Counted from the stretch's first letter, positions 11,675 through 22,569 are shown. The stretch is DNA of 64,000 nucleotides from Bettongia penicillata ogilbyi (GCA_023548195.1 JAJHZJ010000694.1:3936501-4000500); one strand, 5' to 3'. Program-made: numbers and translations. The notes: generated by a model not told the origin, from the sequence alone.

Positions 11675-12950
11675 GGTTATTTACAAATGCCCTGCAGAGT
11701 GATTCTCTCTGATGCATTTTTGGCTGTAGTTGTGTGCTAGGTACTCTTGCATCTCTGATTAAAGAGAGGTGTGCTGTATGCATTCTGACTGCGTCTGGAA
11801 ATATTTGTTCAGAGCAGGGTTATCTCATCCATGCTCCCTATTGAGTAATGTTTCTTCAAAGCACCCTGTTTGCTCCTCTGTACTGGAAGCACAGACAAAG
11901 GCAAGTTTAGTGGGTAGCCTTAAAAGCAGAATGAGATAGGTTATTGAGGCTGGCATTGCAGGTCCAGAGCTTCAACAAACACTTCTGACTGACTTCTTGC
12001 TACCTTCACTGAGGAGTTTAGTTTCCAATAAAGAGTAGGTATACTCTAAAGAGGGGACCTGTATATGAACACTCACATCTGCTGTCTCTGCTGTGATAGC
12101 TGGAGATGGATTGATAAACACAGGAGCTGACGTAGCCCTGGGAAGTTCTTTTATCTTAAAATTCTTTCCTTTGAGGAACTTGTCCTGGACAGAAGACATG
12201 AATGGATCACACACTACTTTTTTTTTCTTTGATATGTCAGTAGCAGATAATCATTACCAGTCTGCAGAATTACGGAGTTTGTGTATGGCACCAAACCTTG
12301 CATGTAAGCAAAAGTTGTTATTGGCAATATTAAGCTAGAAGCTATAACTCAGTCCTATATACACTCTATAGTACCCAGGAGCATATAGATGAGTGGTTGT
12401 AAAATTAGATAAGAAAGATTGCAGGATACTACAGTGGAAAATATTTTATCCAAGTGGCTTCTCTCTGCTTTCTGCCCACCTTTCATTAAACTGGGTTCAC
12501 TCTCCATTGCTTCTATCTGCTTTATGAGTTTGCAAGAAAATCAATGAGTTCACAGATCTGAATACCTATATGACATCAAATTCCAGAGCTAGAGAAGGGT
12601 GTACAAACTGAGGGATGCTATGCTTTGTGGCCACAAGAATGGTTTCAGCTTAAGGGATAATTTAAAGGGTGTTGACTAAGTACCTACTATGGAACTGTGC
12701 TAATCACTATGAAGAAATGTAAGAAGAACTTCAGACTTCATGAAGCAACTGAGGCTTTGCCTGAAAGTGCTGAAATCAGTGGAGGGGGAGGGACATGTTT
12801 CCTCTCTGCTGAGGTGATCCATTTCTCAGGATCTTCTCTTTCCACTCAACTGATTTTTATCCTAGTTGCCAGTTTCCTAATTGCAACCCTGTGTTTTTGA
12901 CATGGCTCTTATCCTTCAACAACCTACATTTTATTTAGGGAACAAAATAT
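11675..12950. other. Unassigned sequence
   Basis: No gene or clear repeat recognised. Short frames of about 80 codons on both strands near 11972-12338 overlap each other and carry no known domain. Confidence 0.4.
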
Positions 12951-12955
12951 TAGTG

Positions 12956-13200
12956 GCATCCACATGGTGCAGTGTTTTGAAAACTGGACCCAGAGTCAGG
13001 AGGACCTGAGTTCAAATATGACCTCAGATACTTACTAGCTGTGGGACAAATCATTTAACTTCTGTCTGCCTTAATTTCCTCATCTATAAAAAGGGATACA
13101 ATAATTGCACCTACCTTTCAGGGCTGTAAGATTCAGAGGAGAAAATATTTGTAAAGCACTTTAAAAACTCAAAGAACTATATAAGTGCTAACTACTATAA
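12956..13200 (+). repeat. tRNA-derived SINE (MON/MIR type)
   Basis: Near-complete SINE: head 'tggtgcagtg', B-box-like 'gagttcaaatatgacctcag', core 'cttactagctgtgggacaa', then 'tttcctcatctataaaa' and tail 'tatttgtaaagcactttaaa'. Plus orientation. Confidence 0.87.
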
Positions 13201-13269
13201 TAATAATTATTATGTCTAAGAAGCCAACAATACAAGACACCTCAGATAAGTGTCAAATGAATAGCAAAA

Positions 13270-13425
13270 ATGATGAGTGGCTTTTACAGAACCTCAGAAT
13301 TTGAGTCAAGCGACTTCCTTGGTTGCAACTTGATCCAACACAAACCTTAAAGAAATCCTCACTATAACATGCCATACAAGTGCTCACCTAGCTTCTGCTT
13401 AGATGTAATCATAAAAGGGGTAAAT
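13270..13425 (-). repeat. L3-like remnant
   Basis: Resembles the reversed L3 segment read as 'tcatccagcctttgcttgaag': here 'gtgctcacctagcttctgct', preceded by 'ctcactataacatgcc'. Strongly decayed. Confidence 0.45.
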
Positions 13426-14430
13426 TATGGTGAACTGAGGAGGTCAAGAAAGGCTTAGTGAAGGACTGATCTTGAATTCCAGTCAACAGTGGATATAGTC
13501 ATTCTGGACAGGGAGAATGGCAGTTTAAAAGATACTCTATTCAGGTCCATGCCTCATAGAACATTTTTAACTTGGTAAGGACAAATATGATCAATCCTGA
13601 TGTATAGTTAGCTCCCTGGCCCTGAAACCATGCTGAAGTTTATTCTACTTGACATGTTCAGAAAATGGATGTAAACTAGATTCCTAGTCACCCAGATTTA
13701 TGGGTAGTTGACAGGGAGGAATGACTACGTGGAAACCTTATTCGTAACATTATAGCTCAGTTATTGATAATCCCTTGTCATGAAAGCAGAGCAATGTCGA
13801 TCTTCTTGGCGTGTATTTTTGGTGTGCGTCAGTAGAATTACATTTTTGTGAAGCAAATGTGAGGTCCATGATGTATTTTCAAACATTTTTCTTGTTCTTC
13901 CCCATTTTCTCCCTCCTCCCTCATCCACAACAATTCCTAAGATGATAAGGAATATTTATAAAAGAGAGACTTTTGTGGTTTTCCTGCCAAATATATGAAA
14001 AAAATATGAAGAGAAATGCTCCTAGACTTGGATCTGTCAGTTCTATAAATATTGGAATACCCAACAAAGTATTCTTAATTAAATTTGACATTTTTGAAAC
14101 ATTTCAATTATATCTCAATGTTTTATAATTTTTTTAGGTGGTTAGGTTTCTGTTTCTCTTGCCCCTCCTCAATCCTAGACAAATGCATTCTTTGTGGAAT
14201 AACTGCAAAGGAGTACTTATCATGAGACCAGATCCCATTTCAATTTAGAGAAAACTATCTGGGTTTCAAATGCCAAAAAAAAATCTTGGCAGTGGCATTG
14301 GGAAAGGTGCTTAACTTCATATTTTCTATGACAGAGAAGGGTGGACAATTCATTTCTATTAGTTTATGAAAATAGTTTTAAAAGATAAGATTCCAGTAAG
14401 CAGTTTATTTTCATATCATTTAGAATTAAA
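13426..14430. other. Unassigned sequence
   Basis: No gene or repeat recognised over about 1 kb; a purine/pyrimidine-rich patch lies near 13895-13925. Confidence 0.4.
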
Positions 14431-14433
14431 ATT

Positions 14434-14715
14434 TCACATATCTGAGAAAGCTTTCTTACCTTCTCTTGTTCTAATAGTTTTATTGTGAAAGAGACTTTGA
14501 ACACACATTCCTGGCCTGAGATCTCTACAAAGACTATACAGTTTAATCAATGAACTATCTATAGAATTAGAGGCTACTGAGAGATCGATAAATGTTGTGA
14601 AAGACCACCTGTTCTTCTCTATTATTTTCTTTGCGAAATAAAACATAGACCAGCTGTGATCAGTTGTGGAATCATTGGACCTAAAACCAGCTTACTTTTT
14701 ATGTGAGATATAAAT
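14434..14715 (-). pseudogene. Reverse-transcriptase fragment of an unassigned LINE
   Basis: Minus-strand frame open for about 90 codons, reaching upstream of its first ATG at 14646. It begins AGFRSNDSTTDHSWS, then reads EKNRWSFTTFIDLS and SNSIDSSL, and ends at a stop near 14434. This layout matches LINE reverse transcriptases: the AGFR-x-x-x-STTD block, about 25 residues later the FIDL-x-x-AFDSID block with the first catalytic Asp (FID), then an LxxLY-type helix. Here A/F of 'AFDSID' are replaced by S/N. It is unlike L1 and unlike the GFRKGRGT form of the RTE in this window. Surrounding sequence gives no further RT motifs, so this is a remnant. Clade (for example I/Jockey-like or R4-like) is undetermined. 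Confidence 0.6.
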
Positions 14716-15179
14716 TGATAAATTATTAAGAAAAAAGCTGACAAAATTTCTAAGGAAAGCTACTACAAGTGAAAACCAAAAGTAAGTTGGAGGTTAAATA
14801 ATTTCTTCTCCTGGATTCCCTCAGAGAGCTTATTCAGCAGGAGACCCTTGATTCATTCTGTACTAGGAAAGTGGTGAGTGGAAGTGGTATTGTGTGTTCT
14901 ACACATTTTCCCTTTTGCTATCAATGTGAGCCTTGGAAAGAAATGAGCTGAGCTCTTCTTCTCCCCTTATGTGATAGGCCCCACTTCTGCCTGATCATGC
15001 CACCTATATTTTCCAATGTCAGTGCTTTGGTAAATAAATTAATTCTGGTTATATTTTTAGAAGTTACCTTGACTCACTTCTGTATTATACCAGAATCACT
15101 GTACATTCAACAAAATGATTTTAAATTTGTCAGGCCAAAGTTTCCTCTTCTATGCTATATTGAACAGAATTCTAGGATC
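14716..15179. other. Unassigned sequence before HAL1 copy A
   Basis: May include more of the LINE remnant on its right, but no motif could be read. No other gene or repeat seen. Confidence 0.35.
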
Positions 15180-15196
15180 CTCTCTGAGTACTTTTA
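15180..15196. repeat. Left target-site duplication of HAL1 copy A
   Basis: 17-bp 'ctctctgagtactttta', identical to 18021-18037 on the other side of the element. Confidence 0.95.
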
Positions 15197-16039
15197 TTTT
15201 TTTATTTTTATTTTTTATAAATTTATTTATTTAACTTTTTACATTCATTTTCACAAAATTTTGGGTTCCAAATTTTCATCCCATTTGTCCCTTCCACCCA
15301 CCCTAATACACTGAGCATTCTAATTTGCCCTATCACCAATCAGCCCTCTCTTCTATCATCCCTCCATTCCCTTGTCCACATCTTCTCTTTTGTCCTGTAG
15401 GACCAGATAACTTTCTATTCCCATTACCTGTATTTCTTATTTCCTAGTAGCAAGAACAATACTAAACAGTTGTTCCTAAAACTTTGAGTTTCAACTTCTC
15501 TCTACCCCTCCTTCCCCACCCATTTCCTTTGGGAAGGCAGGCAATTCAATATAGGCCATATCTGTGTACTTTTGCAAATGACTTTGATAATAGTCATGTT
15601 GTATAAGACTAACTATATTTCCCTCCATCCTATCCTGCCCCCCCATTGTTTCTATTATCTCTTTTGACCCTGTCCCTCCCCAAGAGTGTAGACTTCAAAT
15701 TGCTCCCTCCTCCCATTGCCCTCCCTTCCATCATCCCCCCCACCCTGTTTATCCCCTTCCCTGCCACTTTCCTGTATTGTAAGATAGGTTTTTATACAAA
15801 AATGAGTGTGTATTTTATTCCTTCCTTTAGTCAAATGTGATGAGAGTAAACCATGTTTTTCTCTCAGCTCTCCTCTTTTTCCCTCCACTAAAAAGTCTCC
15901 TGCCTGCCTCCTCTATGAGACAAAATTTGCCCCATTCCATTTTTCCCTTTCTCCTCCCAATACATTTCTCTCTCACCACTTCATTTTTTTAAGATATGAT
16001 CCCATCCTATTCAATTCACTCTGTGCTCTGTCTCTGTGT

Positions 16040-16082
16040 GTGCATGCATGCATGTGTATGTGTGTGTGTGTGTGTGTGTGTG
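16040..16082. repeat. (TG)n microsatellite in HAL1 copy A
   Basis: TG tract interrupted by 'catgcatgcatg' on its left side. Copy B has a related but more interrupted tract at 59650-59722, so the simple repeat is part of the element. Confidence 0.92.
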
Positions 16083-16216
16083 ATCCCACCACCTACCCAG
16101 ATACTGAAAAGTTTTAAGAGTTACAAATATTGTCTTTCCATGTAGGAATGTAAACAGTTCACCTTTGGTAAGTCCCTTATGACTTCTCTTTGCTGTTTAC
16201 TTTTTCATGCTTCTTC

Positions 16217-17344
16217 TCATTCTTGTGTTTGAAAGTCAAATTTTCTTTTCAGCTCTGGTCTTTTCATCAAGAACGCTTGAAAGTCCTCTATTTCATTGAA
16301 AGACCATATTTTCCCCTGAAGTATTATACTCAGTTTTGCTGGGTAGGTGATTCTTGGTTAGAGTCCTAGTTCCTTTGACTTCTGGAATATCCTATTCCAT
16401 GCCCTTTGATTCCTTAATGTAGAAGCTGCTAGATCTTGTGTTATCCTGATTGTATTTCCACAGTACTTGAAGTGTTTCTTTCTAGCTGCTTGCAATAATT
16501 TCTCCTTGACCTGGGAACTCTGGAATTTGGCCACAATGTTCCTAGGAGTTTCTCTTTTTGGATCTCTTTCAGGCAGTGATCGATGAATTCCTTGAATACT
16601 TACTTTGCCCTCTGGTTCTAGAATATCAGGGCAGTTTTCCTTGATAATTTCATGGAAGATGATGTCTAGGCTCTTTTTGTGATCATGGCTTTCAGGTAGT
16701 CCCAAAATTTTTAAATTGTCTCTCCTGGATCTAATTTCCAGGTCAGTTGTTTTTCCAATGAGATATTTCACATTCTCTTCCATTTTTTCATTCTTTTGGT
16801 TTTGTTTTGTGATTTCTTGGTTTCTCAGAAAATCATTAGCCTCTATCTGTTCCATTCTAATTTTGAGAGAACTATTTTCTTCAGTGAGCTTTTGAACTTC
16901 TTTTTCCATTTGGCTAATTCTGCTTTTTAAAGCATTCTTCTCCTCATTGACTTTTTGAACCTCTTTTGCCAATTGAGTTAACCTATTTTTCAAGGTGTTA
17001 TTTTCTTCAGCATTTTTTTTGGGTCTCCTTTAGCAAGGTATTGACTGGTTTTTCATGCTTTTCTTGCATCTCTGTCATTTCTCTTCCCAGTTTTTCTCTG
17101 TCATTTCTCTTCCCAGTTTTTCCTCCACCTGTCTAACTTGATTTTCAAAATCCTTTTTGTGCTCTTCCATGGCCTGAGTCCACTGAATATTTATTTCAGA
17201 TGTTTGGGATACAGAGGCCTTGACTTCTAAGTCTTTACCTGATGGTAAGCATTGTTCTTCCTCATCTGAAAGGAAAGGAGGAAACATCTGTTCACCAAGA
17301 AGGTAACCTTCTATGGTCTTATTTTTTTTCCCTTTTCTGGGCAT
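16217..17344 (-). pseudogene. HAL1 copy A ORF1 protein, broken
   Basis: L1-type ORF1 protein, an RNA-binding nucleic-acid chaperone that coats the element RNA. From 17344: a charged N-terminus (MPRKGKKNK...), a long coiled coil (heptads with QLAKEVQK, QMEKEVQKL, SSLKIRMEQ), an RRM-like domain starting at RSRRDNLKILGLPES, and a C-terminal domain with PRNIVAKFQ and IRITQDLAAST. A 26-bp tandem duplication (17069-17094 and 17095-17120) shifts the frame and leads to a stop near 17075. One extra base near 17020 restores the original frame, net +27 bp. A later in-frame stop at 16358-16360 removes the last 47 codons before the expected end at 16217. Without the 27-bp gain the span is 367 codons including the stop, exactly that of copy B. 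Not functional as it stands. Confidence 0.88.
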
Positions 17345-18020
17345 TTTCCCAGCCAGTTATTTGACTTCTAAGATTCCTCTCCACCCCCGCCTCACCTCCA
17401 GATCTGTCCAGCTAGTGCTTGGGGTTTGAGATTCAAATGCTGCTTCCCAGCCTTAGGGCTTTCAGTGGGGGGTTGTGCGGGTGAGGGGGGTGGGCAGTGC
17501 TGCTATTCAGAGTGAGATTAAGTTCAGGTGCTCAGGTGGGGGCAGGGCTGCCACCCAGGCTCTGTTCTCTCAGAGGGTTTATGTGGAGACCTTCAACAAT
17601 GGATCCGAGCTCCTGTCTGCTGCTTTCCTTGCTGCTGCCTCCCGAGGGGGCCTGAGTTATGGAGACACCCCACTCCCCTCTTGGCCAGTCCAGAAGGCTC
17701 TCTCACTGACCTGTAGTGCCTGTGGGTTGAGGACCTTCGCAGCCACCGGAGATTCTGTCCCCAAAGCTTGCTTGGATCTGCTCCTCTTGGTGCTGCACGG
17801 CCAAGGCAGGGCTGGGCTCTGCTCCGGGTCCGATGTGTGATGGACCTTTGGTGTCGGTTTTTAGGGCTCTCTGGAACACAAATCTCCTCCACTCCATTGT
17901 TGTGCGGCTTCCACTGCTCCAGAATTTGTTAGGAGTTCCTCTTTACAGGTAATTTATGGGCTGTGGGTTCAGGGCTAGCATATGTGAATCTTTCTACTCC
18001 ACCATCTTGGCTCCTCCCCC

Positions 18021-18037
18021 CTCTCTGAGTACTTTTA
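18021..18037. repeat. Right target-site duplication of HAL1 copy A
   Basis: Identical 17-bp partner of 15180-15196. Confidence 0.95.
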
Positions 18038-18466
18038 AATGAACACCATAGAATATTAACATTTAGCAACTCAAGAAAGAATTCAGTCATGAATTGAATT
18101 TATTTTAATGCAGTTCTTTCCAAAAAATTGCTTGACACATCTGTGCTGGAGACAGCTTAATGGACCTATCATCTCTCCATTTTACTTGATTTTTCCATCT
18201 TTCATTGTGTTGAAGTAAACCATTGGGAAACTGTATACCCAGATCTCATTGTACCAGCTCTTCATAGGCATGCCTTCCATAAATGAAAACTTGATGTTTA
18301 TGTTTATAGGAAGTCCATAGGAGAACTGTCCATCTGAAAAATATTTCTGCCATTTTTCCCCAAATGTAAAGAGGTTTTTCACTGTTTTTATGGAATGATA
18401 AGAGTCTATATAATAAAATTATTTCTGGAACTCAATACCAAAATTAAAGTTACTTTGTATCTCTGT

Positions 18467-18471
18467 GTGTA

Positions 18472-18503
<32 letters not shown>
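18467..18503. repeat. (TG)n microsatellite
   Basis: TG dinucleotide run directly left of a SINE head. Confidence 0.93.
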
Positions 18504-18506
18504 ACA

Positions 18507-18675
18507 GGCAGCTAAATGGCACAGTGGATAGATTGCTGGGCCTGGAGTTAGAAAGACTCATCTGTGTGAGTTTCAAATCTGGCCTCAAATACTCATTAAC
18601 TGTGTGACTCTGAGAAAGCCCCTGTTGGCCTCAATTCCTCATCTGTAAAACGATCTGGAGAAGGAAATGGCAAAG
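18507..18675 (+). repeat. RTE-tailed tRNA SINE, left part (split by LTR)
   Basis: Head 'ggcagctaaatggcacagtg', then 'gtttcaaatctggcctcaaa', 'ttaactgtgtgactctgag', 'ctcatctgtaaaacgat' and 'ggagaaggaaatggcaaa'. The sequence breaks here and resumes at 19231 with 'tctttgccaagaaaacccca', the expected next segment of the same SINE. Confidence 0.88.
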
Positions 18676-19230
18676 TATAACAGCACGGACCCCAGCATAC
18701 AAAAGTGGGCCTGCTGTACAGGTTCTTTGATCTGCCTTTCTAAAAGGAAAGCAACTTTTGAGGTGTTAACAGTCACTTTAATCAAGCACATATATCATTC
18801 ACCTAGTTCGGGGGGAAAAACACCCTGAACTTCAGAGAAAATACAGAGAAATAAAAATCAAGAGACAGGACTTCAACTGTCTGACTATAAGCAATACATT
18901 CATAGTTACCAGAAAGAAGGAAGCACCAACATCTGGGTTTTCAAAGCCAGAGGGCTCTTAGCAGCTGCCCAGAGTCTCAGCTGACACACAAACCTTCTTC
19001 CAAAAACTAAGCCCCAAGGCAAAATCTCACCTCAGAGTATTTATACACTTTTCAGAGCCAGAGGGCATCACAACCCTTGAGAACCATTTCCTCTTAGAAA
19101 TTAACAAAAAGTGTTAGCCTTCCTACAAAACAAATCTCCCCTAATCAAACTTCACTTAATGGGCAGGCCCATTAATGGATGGGGAAGATCCTTAACTCTC
19201 ATAATTACCATTACACAAAGGCCTCCAACA
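18676..19230 (-). mobile_element. Solo LTR, family 2, copy 1 (inside a SINE)
   Basis: 555-bp insertion splitting a SINE. On the minus strand it starts TGTTGGAGG at 19230, has a TATA box TATAAATA at 19045-19038, and an ATTAAA poly(A) signal at 18782-18777 followed by 'gtgactgttaacacc'. These are the features of a retroviral LTR (U3-R-U5). Copies of the same family lie at 28990-29485 (plus) and 52115-52530 (minus). No retroviral coding sequence is adjacent. No clean target duplication was found; about 12 bp of expected SINE sequence is missing at the junction. Confidence 0.82.
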
Positions 19231-19312
19231 TCTTTGCCAAGAAAACCCCAAAGAGAGTTCACTAAGAGTCAGACATAGTTAAAATAACTGACCCAGTACA
19301 ACAAAATGTAAG
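19231..19312 (+). repeat. RTE-tailed tRNA SINE, right part
   Basis: Continuation of the SINE from 18675: 'gccaagaaaaccccaaag', then 'agagtcagacatagtta', the RTE-type tail. Confidence 0.85.
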
Positions 19313-20404
19313 GTGTAGAGTTTATATATAGTATAATTTCTATATAAATTTTATGCTGTTTCCTAATTATCTTTCTGCTAAAGCTTACAACTTGCACAGG
19401 ATATTTTGGAATACCCTCATATATTAATATATGCTACATAATTTTAAACTCTGAATATCCATACATATTCATATATATACATAAGGCATATATCCTTTTT
19501 TTGATTTAGGTATCAGGAAGCTGTGAGCTAAATTCTGTCCTTAACTGCAGAAAAAAACCATTTCAGTGGCCTCTGCCATCTATTTTTCTTCTCTTTTGAA
19601 ACTGAATTTTGTTCATTTTGTATATGTGTGTGTATGTTTAAATCCATCTCAACACTTTTTTAGTAAGTAGCCAGGGTGATAAAGATACATGGAGTTATTT
19701 TGTGACCTTTTTAGTGCCTCTGATTTCACATCTGAGATGTGAGTTCATAAGAGAAAATTATTTTAAAATGGTTGAAAAATGGAACCTTAAAAGTTATGAG
19801 ATATTAGTGGGCAAGATCTAGATGTTTTTTAGGTAAATTACAAGATTACTTGGGACTTGTTAGCATGAGTATTGATACTTCAGAATGTCAGGCTTTTGTG
19901 AGTGTGTCCGCATTGCGCCTCCTTCACCCTTCGTGATTCATTGTGCTTTATGCCTTAGTTCAGTTTTCATAACATGCTGTGGCTCAAAAATTCATCATCT
20001 TGCAGCCACCCTGCTGATAAAGATCTCCAAGTGCAACCCTGTGAGTTGGTGGATGACTGTCAGTTCCTAGTACTGTGCCTTAAGCTTTTCCATTTTGATG
20101 GGGCCTCATGTACTGCTCTAGCTTTGAGGACTCAGTATTGCCCCGGTGCCACAACAGAATGAACATAGTATTTTAGTTATCGACTTCTTCACTGCACAAA
20201 ATTCTCCCTGGTCACAACTCTTTCTATGTGTGTAGCATCCCTCTTGTTAAGGATTTGTCAACTTTAAAAAAATACTTTTAAGGAACACTTTACATATTTT
20301 AAAAAATATTTTGAAAACTTGTACAATATAATTGGTCTCCTCCTATGCTTTTCATTATATACACTTTTAATTCTAAGATTATTCTATTTATTTTATACAC
20401 TTCA
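19313..20404. other. Unassigned sequence
   Basis: AT-rich left part (19313-19870). The right part (about 19880-20165) has slightly higher GC and two overlapping frames of about 60 codons without known motifs. No repeat recognised. Confidence 0.4.
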
Positions 20405-20414
20405 CCAGGCTGAT

Positions 20415-20645
20415 AAAGAAGTGCTATGAAGGAAAGAGCATTAGACCTGGAGTCTGGAAGACCTGAATTCAAATCCAGCCTCTGATACTTACTGTGTGAC
20501 CCTTGTTAAGTGTCAATTCAGACTCAATTTCTTCATCTGTAAAATGGAGGGTAATAATAGAACCTATCTCCCAAATCTATTGTAAGAAACAAATGAGATA
20601 TGTGTAAAACACTTAGTAAAACTTTAAGTGCTATCTAAATGCTAT
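20415..20645 (+). repeat. tRNA-derived SINE (MON/MIR type)
   Basis: 'agacctggagtctggaagac', 'gaattcaaatccagcctctg', 'cttactgtgtgacccttg', 'ttcatctgtaaaatggaggg' and a degraded 'taaaacacttag' tail, in order on the plus strand. Confidence 0.87.
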
Positions 20646-20649
20646 CTAA

Positions 20650-20780
20650 CCATTAAGAACCCTGTTCTATTGGACTATAAGCTCCTTGAAGGTATGGGCT
20701 ATTTTAATGTATAAACATTGCTTATATTTGTATCTCCAAACCTTAGCAAAGCATTATAACTGCTTAATAAATGCTGTATT
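20650..20780 (+). repeat. L2 LINE 3' end
   Basis: 'actataagctccttgaaggt', 'tgtatctccaaaccttag' and 'gcttaataaatgct' match the L2 terminal block. Confidence 0.75.
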
Positions 20781-21130
20781 CGTGCATGCATTCACCTAAC
20801 CCTATGAAGTCCTCTGTTTGGCATACAAAGTTCTTCACAACCTGAGCTACTCCTGTCCTTTCAGTCCTCCTACCTTTGCTCCTCTCTGGACTCTGACTCA
20901 CTTGGCTTCCTGGGTGTCCTGTGCATTCTTCCCAGTCCTGACTCTGGGCATTTGCATTGATCACCCCTAATACCTGAAATGCTCTTGCTCCCCACCTCTG
21001 ATGCCTGTTTTCCCTTACATTCTTCAAGACTCAGCTCAAATGTCACTCTTTGCAGGAGACCATTCCTGGTCTCCTAGTTCCCACTAATAATGCCATCTCC
21101 ATGAGATTATCTGCTTTTACAATATCTCTT
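20781..21130 (+). repeat. L2 LINE fragment just upstream of its 3' end
   Basis: 'aagttcttcacaacctgagc', 'tgctcttgctccccacctct', 'caagactcagctcaaatgtc' and 'gcaggagaccattcctggtc' are L2-type blocks in plus orientation, from a second L2 copy. Confidence 0.75.
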
Positions 21131-21139
21131 CTTAACTCC

Positions 21140-21260
21140 TCCTTTCTCTCTTTCCCTTCCCTTTCCCTTCCTTCTCCCTCTCTCTCTGTGTCTCTGTCTA
21201 TCTCTCTATATAGATCTATATTTATCTAGATCTATATGCATATTTTACGTATAGATGTGT
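21140..21260. repeat. Pyrimidine-rich/TATC simple repeat
   Basis: CTTTCC-type pyrimidine tract running into (CT)n and then TATCT/AGATCTATA repeats. Confidence 0.85.
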
Positions 21261-21419
21261 ATATGTTAACATGCATTGTTAACTGAGGCAGTATATAGTT
21301 AGGACCCTAGTTTCCAGGCCTACAATGGGAAAAATTGGATTGACTGGGTGGAGAGAACTAGTGAGAGGTGGATGCTTCCTCATGTCTAAGATCACTTCCT
21401 AAAGTTAAAGCATAAAACA

Positions 21420-21545
21420 CTTATCTTCACATTGTCTCCCGTACTGGAAGGTAAGTTCTTTGAAGCTAGAAAACAATTTTAAAAAAAAATTGCCTTTCTT
21501 TGTATTTCAAATATCTAGCATAGATATGATAGTAAATGTCAGGTA
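21420..21545 (+). repeat. L2-like 3' remnant
   Basis: 'ggaaggtaagttctttgaag', then 'tttgtatttcaaatatctag', resembling a decayed L2 end. Confidence 0.45.
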
Positions 21546-21885
21546 GGATTCGAATCTAGGTCCAGCATTCTTTCTAGCATACTACACTTTTGCTTTTAAG
21601 GAAGAGTTTCAACGTAGAGAGTACTGCACTATCACTTCTATCTCTGAAAAGCACATTTAATCTTGCATATGTTGGCAAGAGCTTTCAGTTTTGAGATTAG
21701 AGACAGAGACTTTTCACCTGTGATTTAGAAAATTGGGTGATAGGAAACAGGCTCTATTTGTGGGTATGCCATTTGATAGATATTAGGTTGAATCTCAGTG
21801 TATTTGAGTCTCTGTTTTCTCATCTGCAAATTTAGACTCTAAAATCTCTTTCACATCACATCTAAAGTTCTATTACTTTGTCATT
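21546..21885. repeat. Two small SINE remnants
   Basis: 21546-21590 has a reversed SINE box ('ggattcgaatctaggtccag'). 21730-21885 has a plus-oriented SINE 3' part ('gtttctcatctg', 'ctctttcacatcacatctaa'-like). Confidence 0.45.
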
Positions 21886-22565
21886 CTGCCAAGTTATTCT
21901 GAGTGTGAATATGCACATATACTTAAGTATCTAGGTTTGGCTTCCTACTGGTTTCTACCTGGTTCTTTCATTTTCCTAAAGACTGAATTTCAGGGCAGGC
22001 AGGCAGATGGTCTTCAGCTGCACTGTCCCTTTCGGATGCTGGAAGTTAACAGGATTGCATTTGATTCCAATAAGAGGCAGCTTTGTAGAAGAAGGAATTG
22101 TCGACCTTGCCAGTATTTTGGGTTCACTGATCAAAACAAACTATTTCAAAAGCTTTGGGTTTGATGAAACCCTAAATGCATTTTGCCACCTACCTTCAAC
22201 CTTCATTGGAAAAGTTCTTTCAGGTCAAAAAATATCTTATGCCATTTTCTCGAAAGGTCAGCCAGAGACACTGGACACATTCCAACACAGGTAATTGCAG
22301 CCTGATTCCTTGACTTCCCTCCCCTCCCTACTTCCTGCCCAAAGCTGTTACTGTTTTTGTTAGCACCGTTAAACAATGCCCTGATTTCACCTTTGAGGTA
22401 GTGAAGCTCTAATGGCAAATAGATTCAGGGGCATAAGCTTGCTCAGTTTGTTGGGTACCTCATATTCTAGAAACGGTGTGATCATCTGATAGGGAAGTGT
22501 CTTTTATTGGGGCTTGTCCCCTTTGAACTCCACATCATATGACAAGTTACCTTATGTAGCTATAG
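21886..22565. other. Unassigned sequence with an open frame
   Basis: Two overlapping plus-strand frames (21937-22164, 75 codons; 22007-22294, 95 codons). The second ends just after a 'caacacaggtaatt' string that looks like a splice donor. No protein family recognised, no conserved acceptor and no codon bias could be judged, so no exon is called. Confidence 0.35.
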
Positions 22566-22569
22566 AATT

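Larger units (their letters stand above)
15197..18020 (-). mobile_element. HAL1: Full-length HAL1 (half-L1) retrotransposon, copy A
   Basis: Complete 2.82-kb non-autonomous L1 relative on the minus strand. Read 5' to 3' it has a GC-rich 5' UTR starting 'ggggggaggagccaagatgg' (18020 leftward to about 17345), one L1-type ORF1 (17344-16217), then about 1 kb of purine-rich 3' UTR with a TG/CA microsatellite at 16040-16082 and an AAATAAA-rich tail at 15197-15240. No ORF2 sequence lies between ORF1 and the tail, which defines the half-L1 class. It is bounded by a perfect 17-bp target-site duplication and is therefore a full-length insertion by L1-type target-primed reverse transcription. Copy B at 58830-61669 is closely similar along its whole length. 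Mobilisation by an L1 ORF2 protein in trans is known for the class, not shown here. Confidence 0.93.

Noticed and set aside
12956..13020. tRNA-like A/B box sequence
   Set aside because: Part of tRNA-derived SINE heads seen repeatedly in the window; no cloverleaf of a real tRNA gene could be formed.
17475..17897. Frames of 99-121 codons with higher GC near 17.5-17.9 kb
   Set aside because: They lie in the GC-rich 5' UTR of HAL1 copy A and have no homologous open frame in copy B.
22007..22294. 95-codon frame ending close to a splice-donor-like 'caggtaatt'
   Set aside because: No recognisable protein family, an overlapping frame is equally open, and no convincing acceptor was seen. Could still be checked with RNA-seq.
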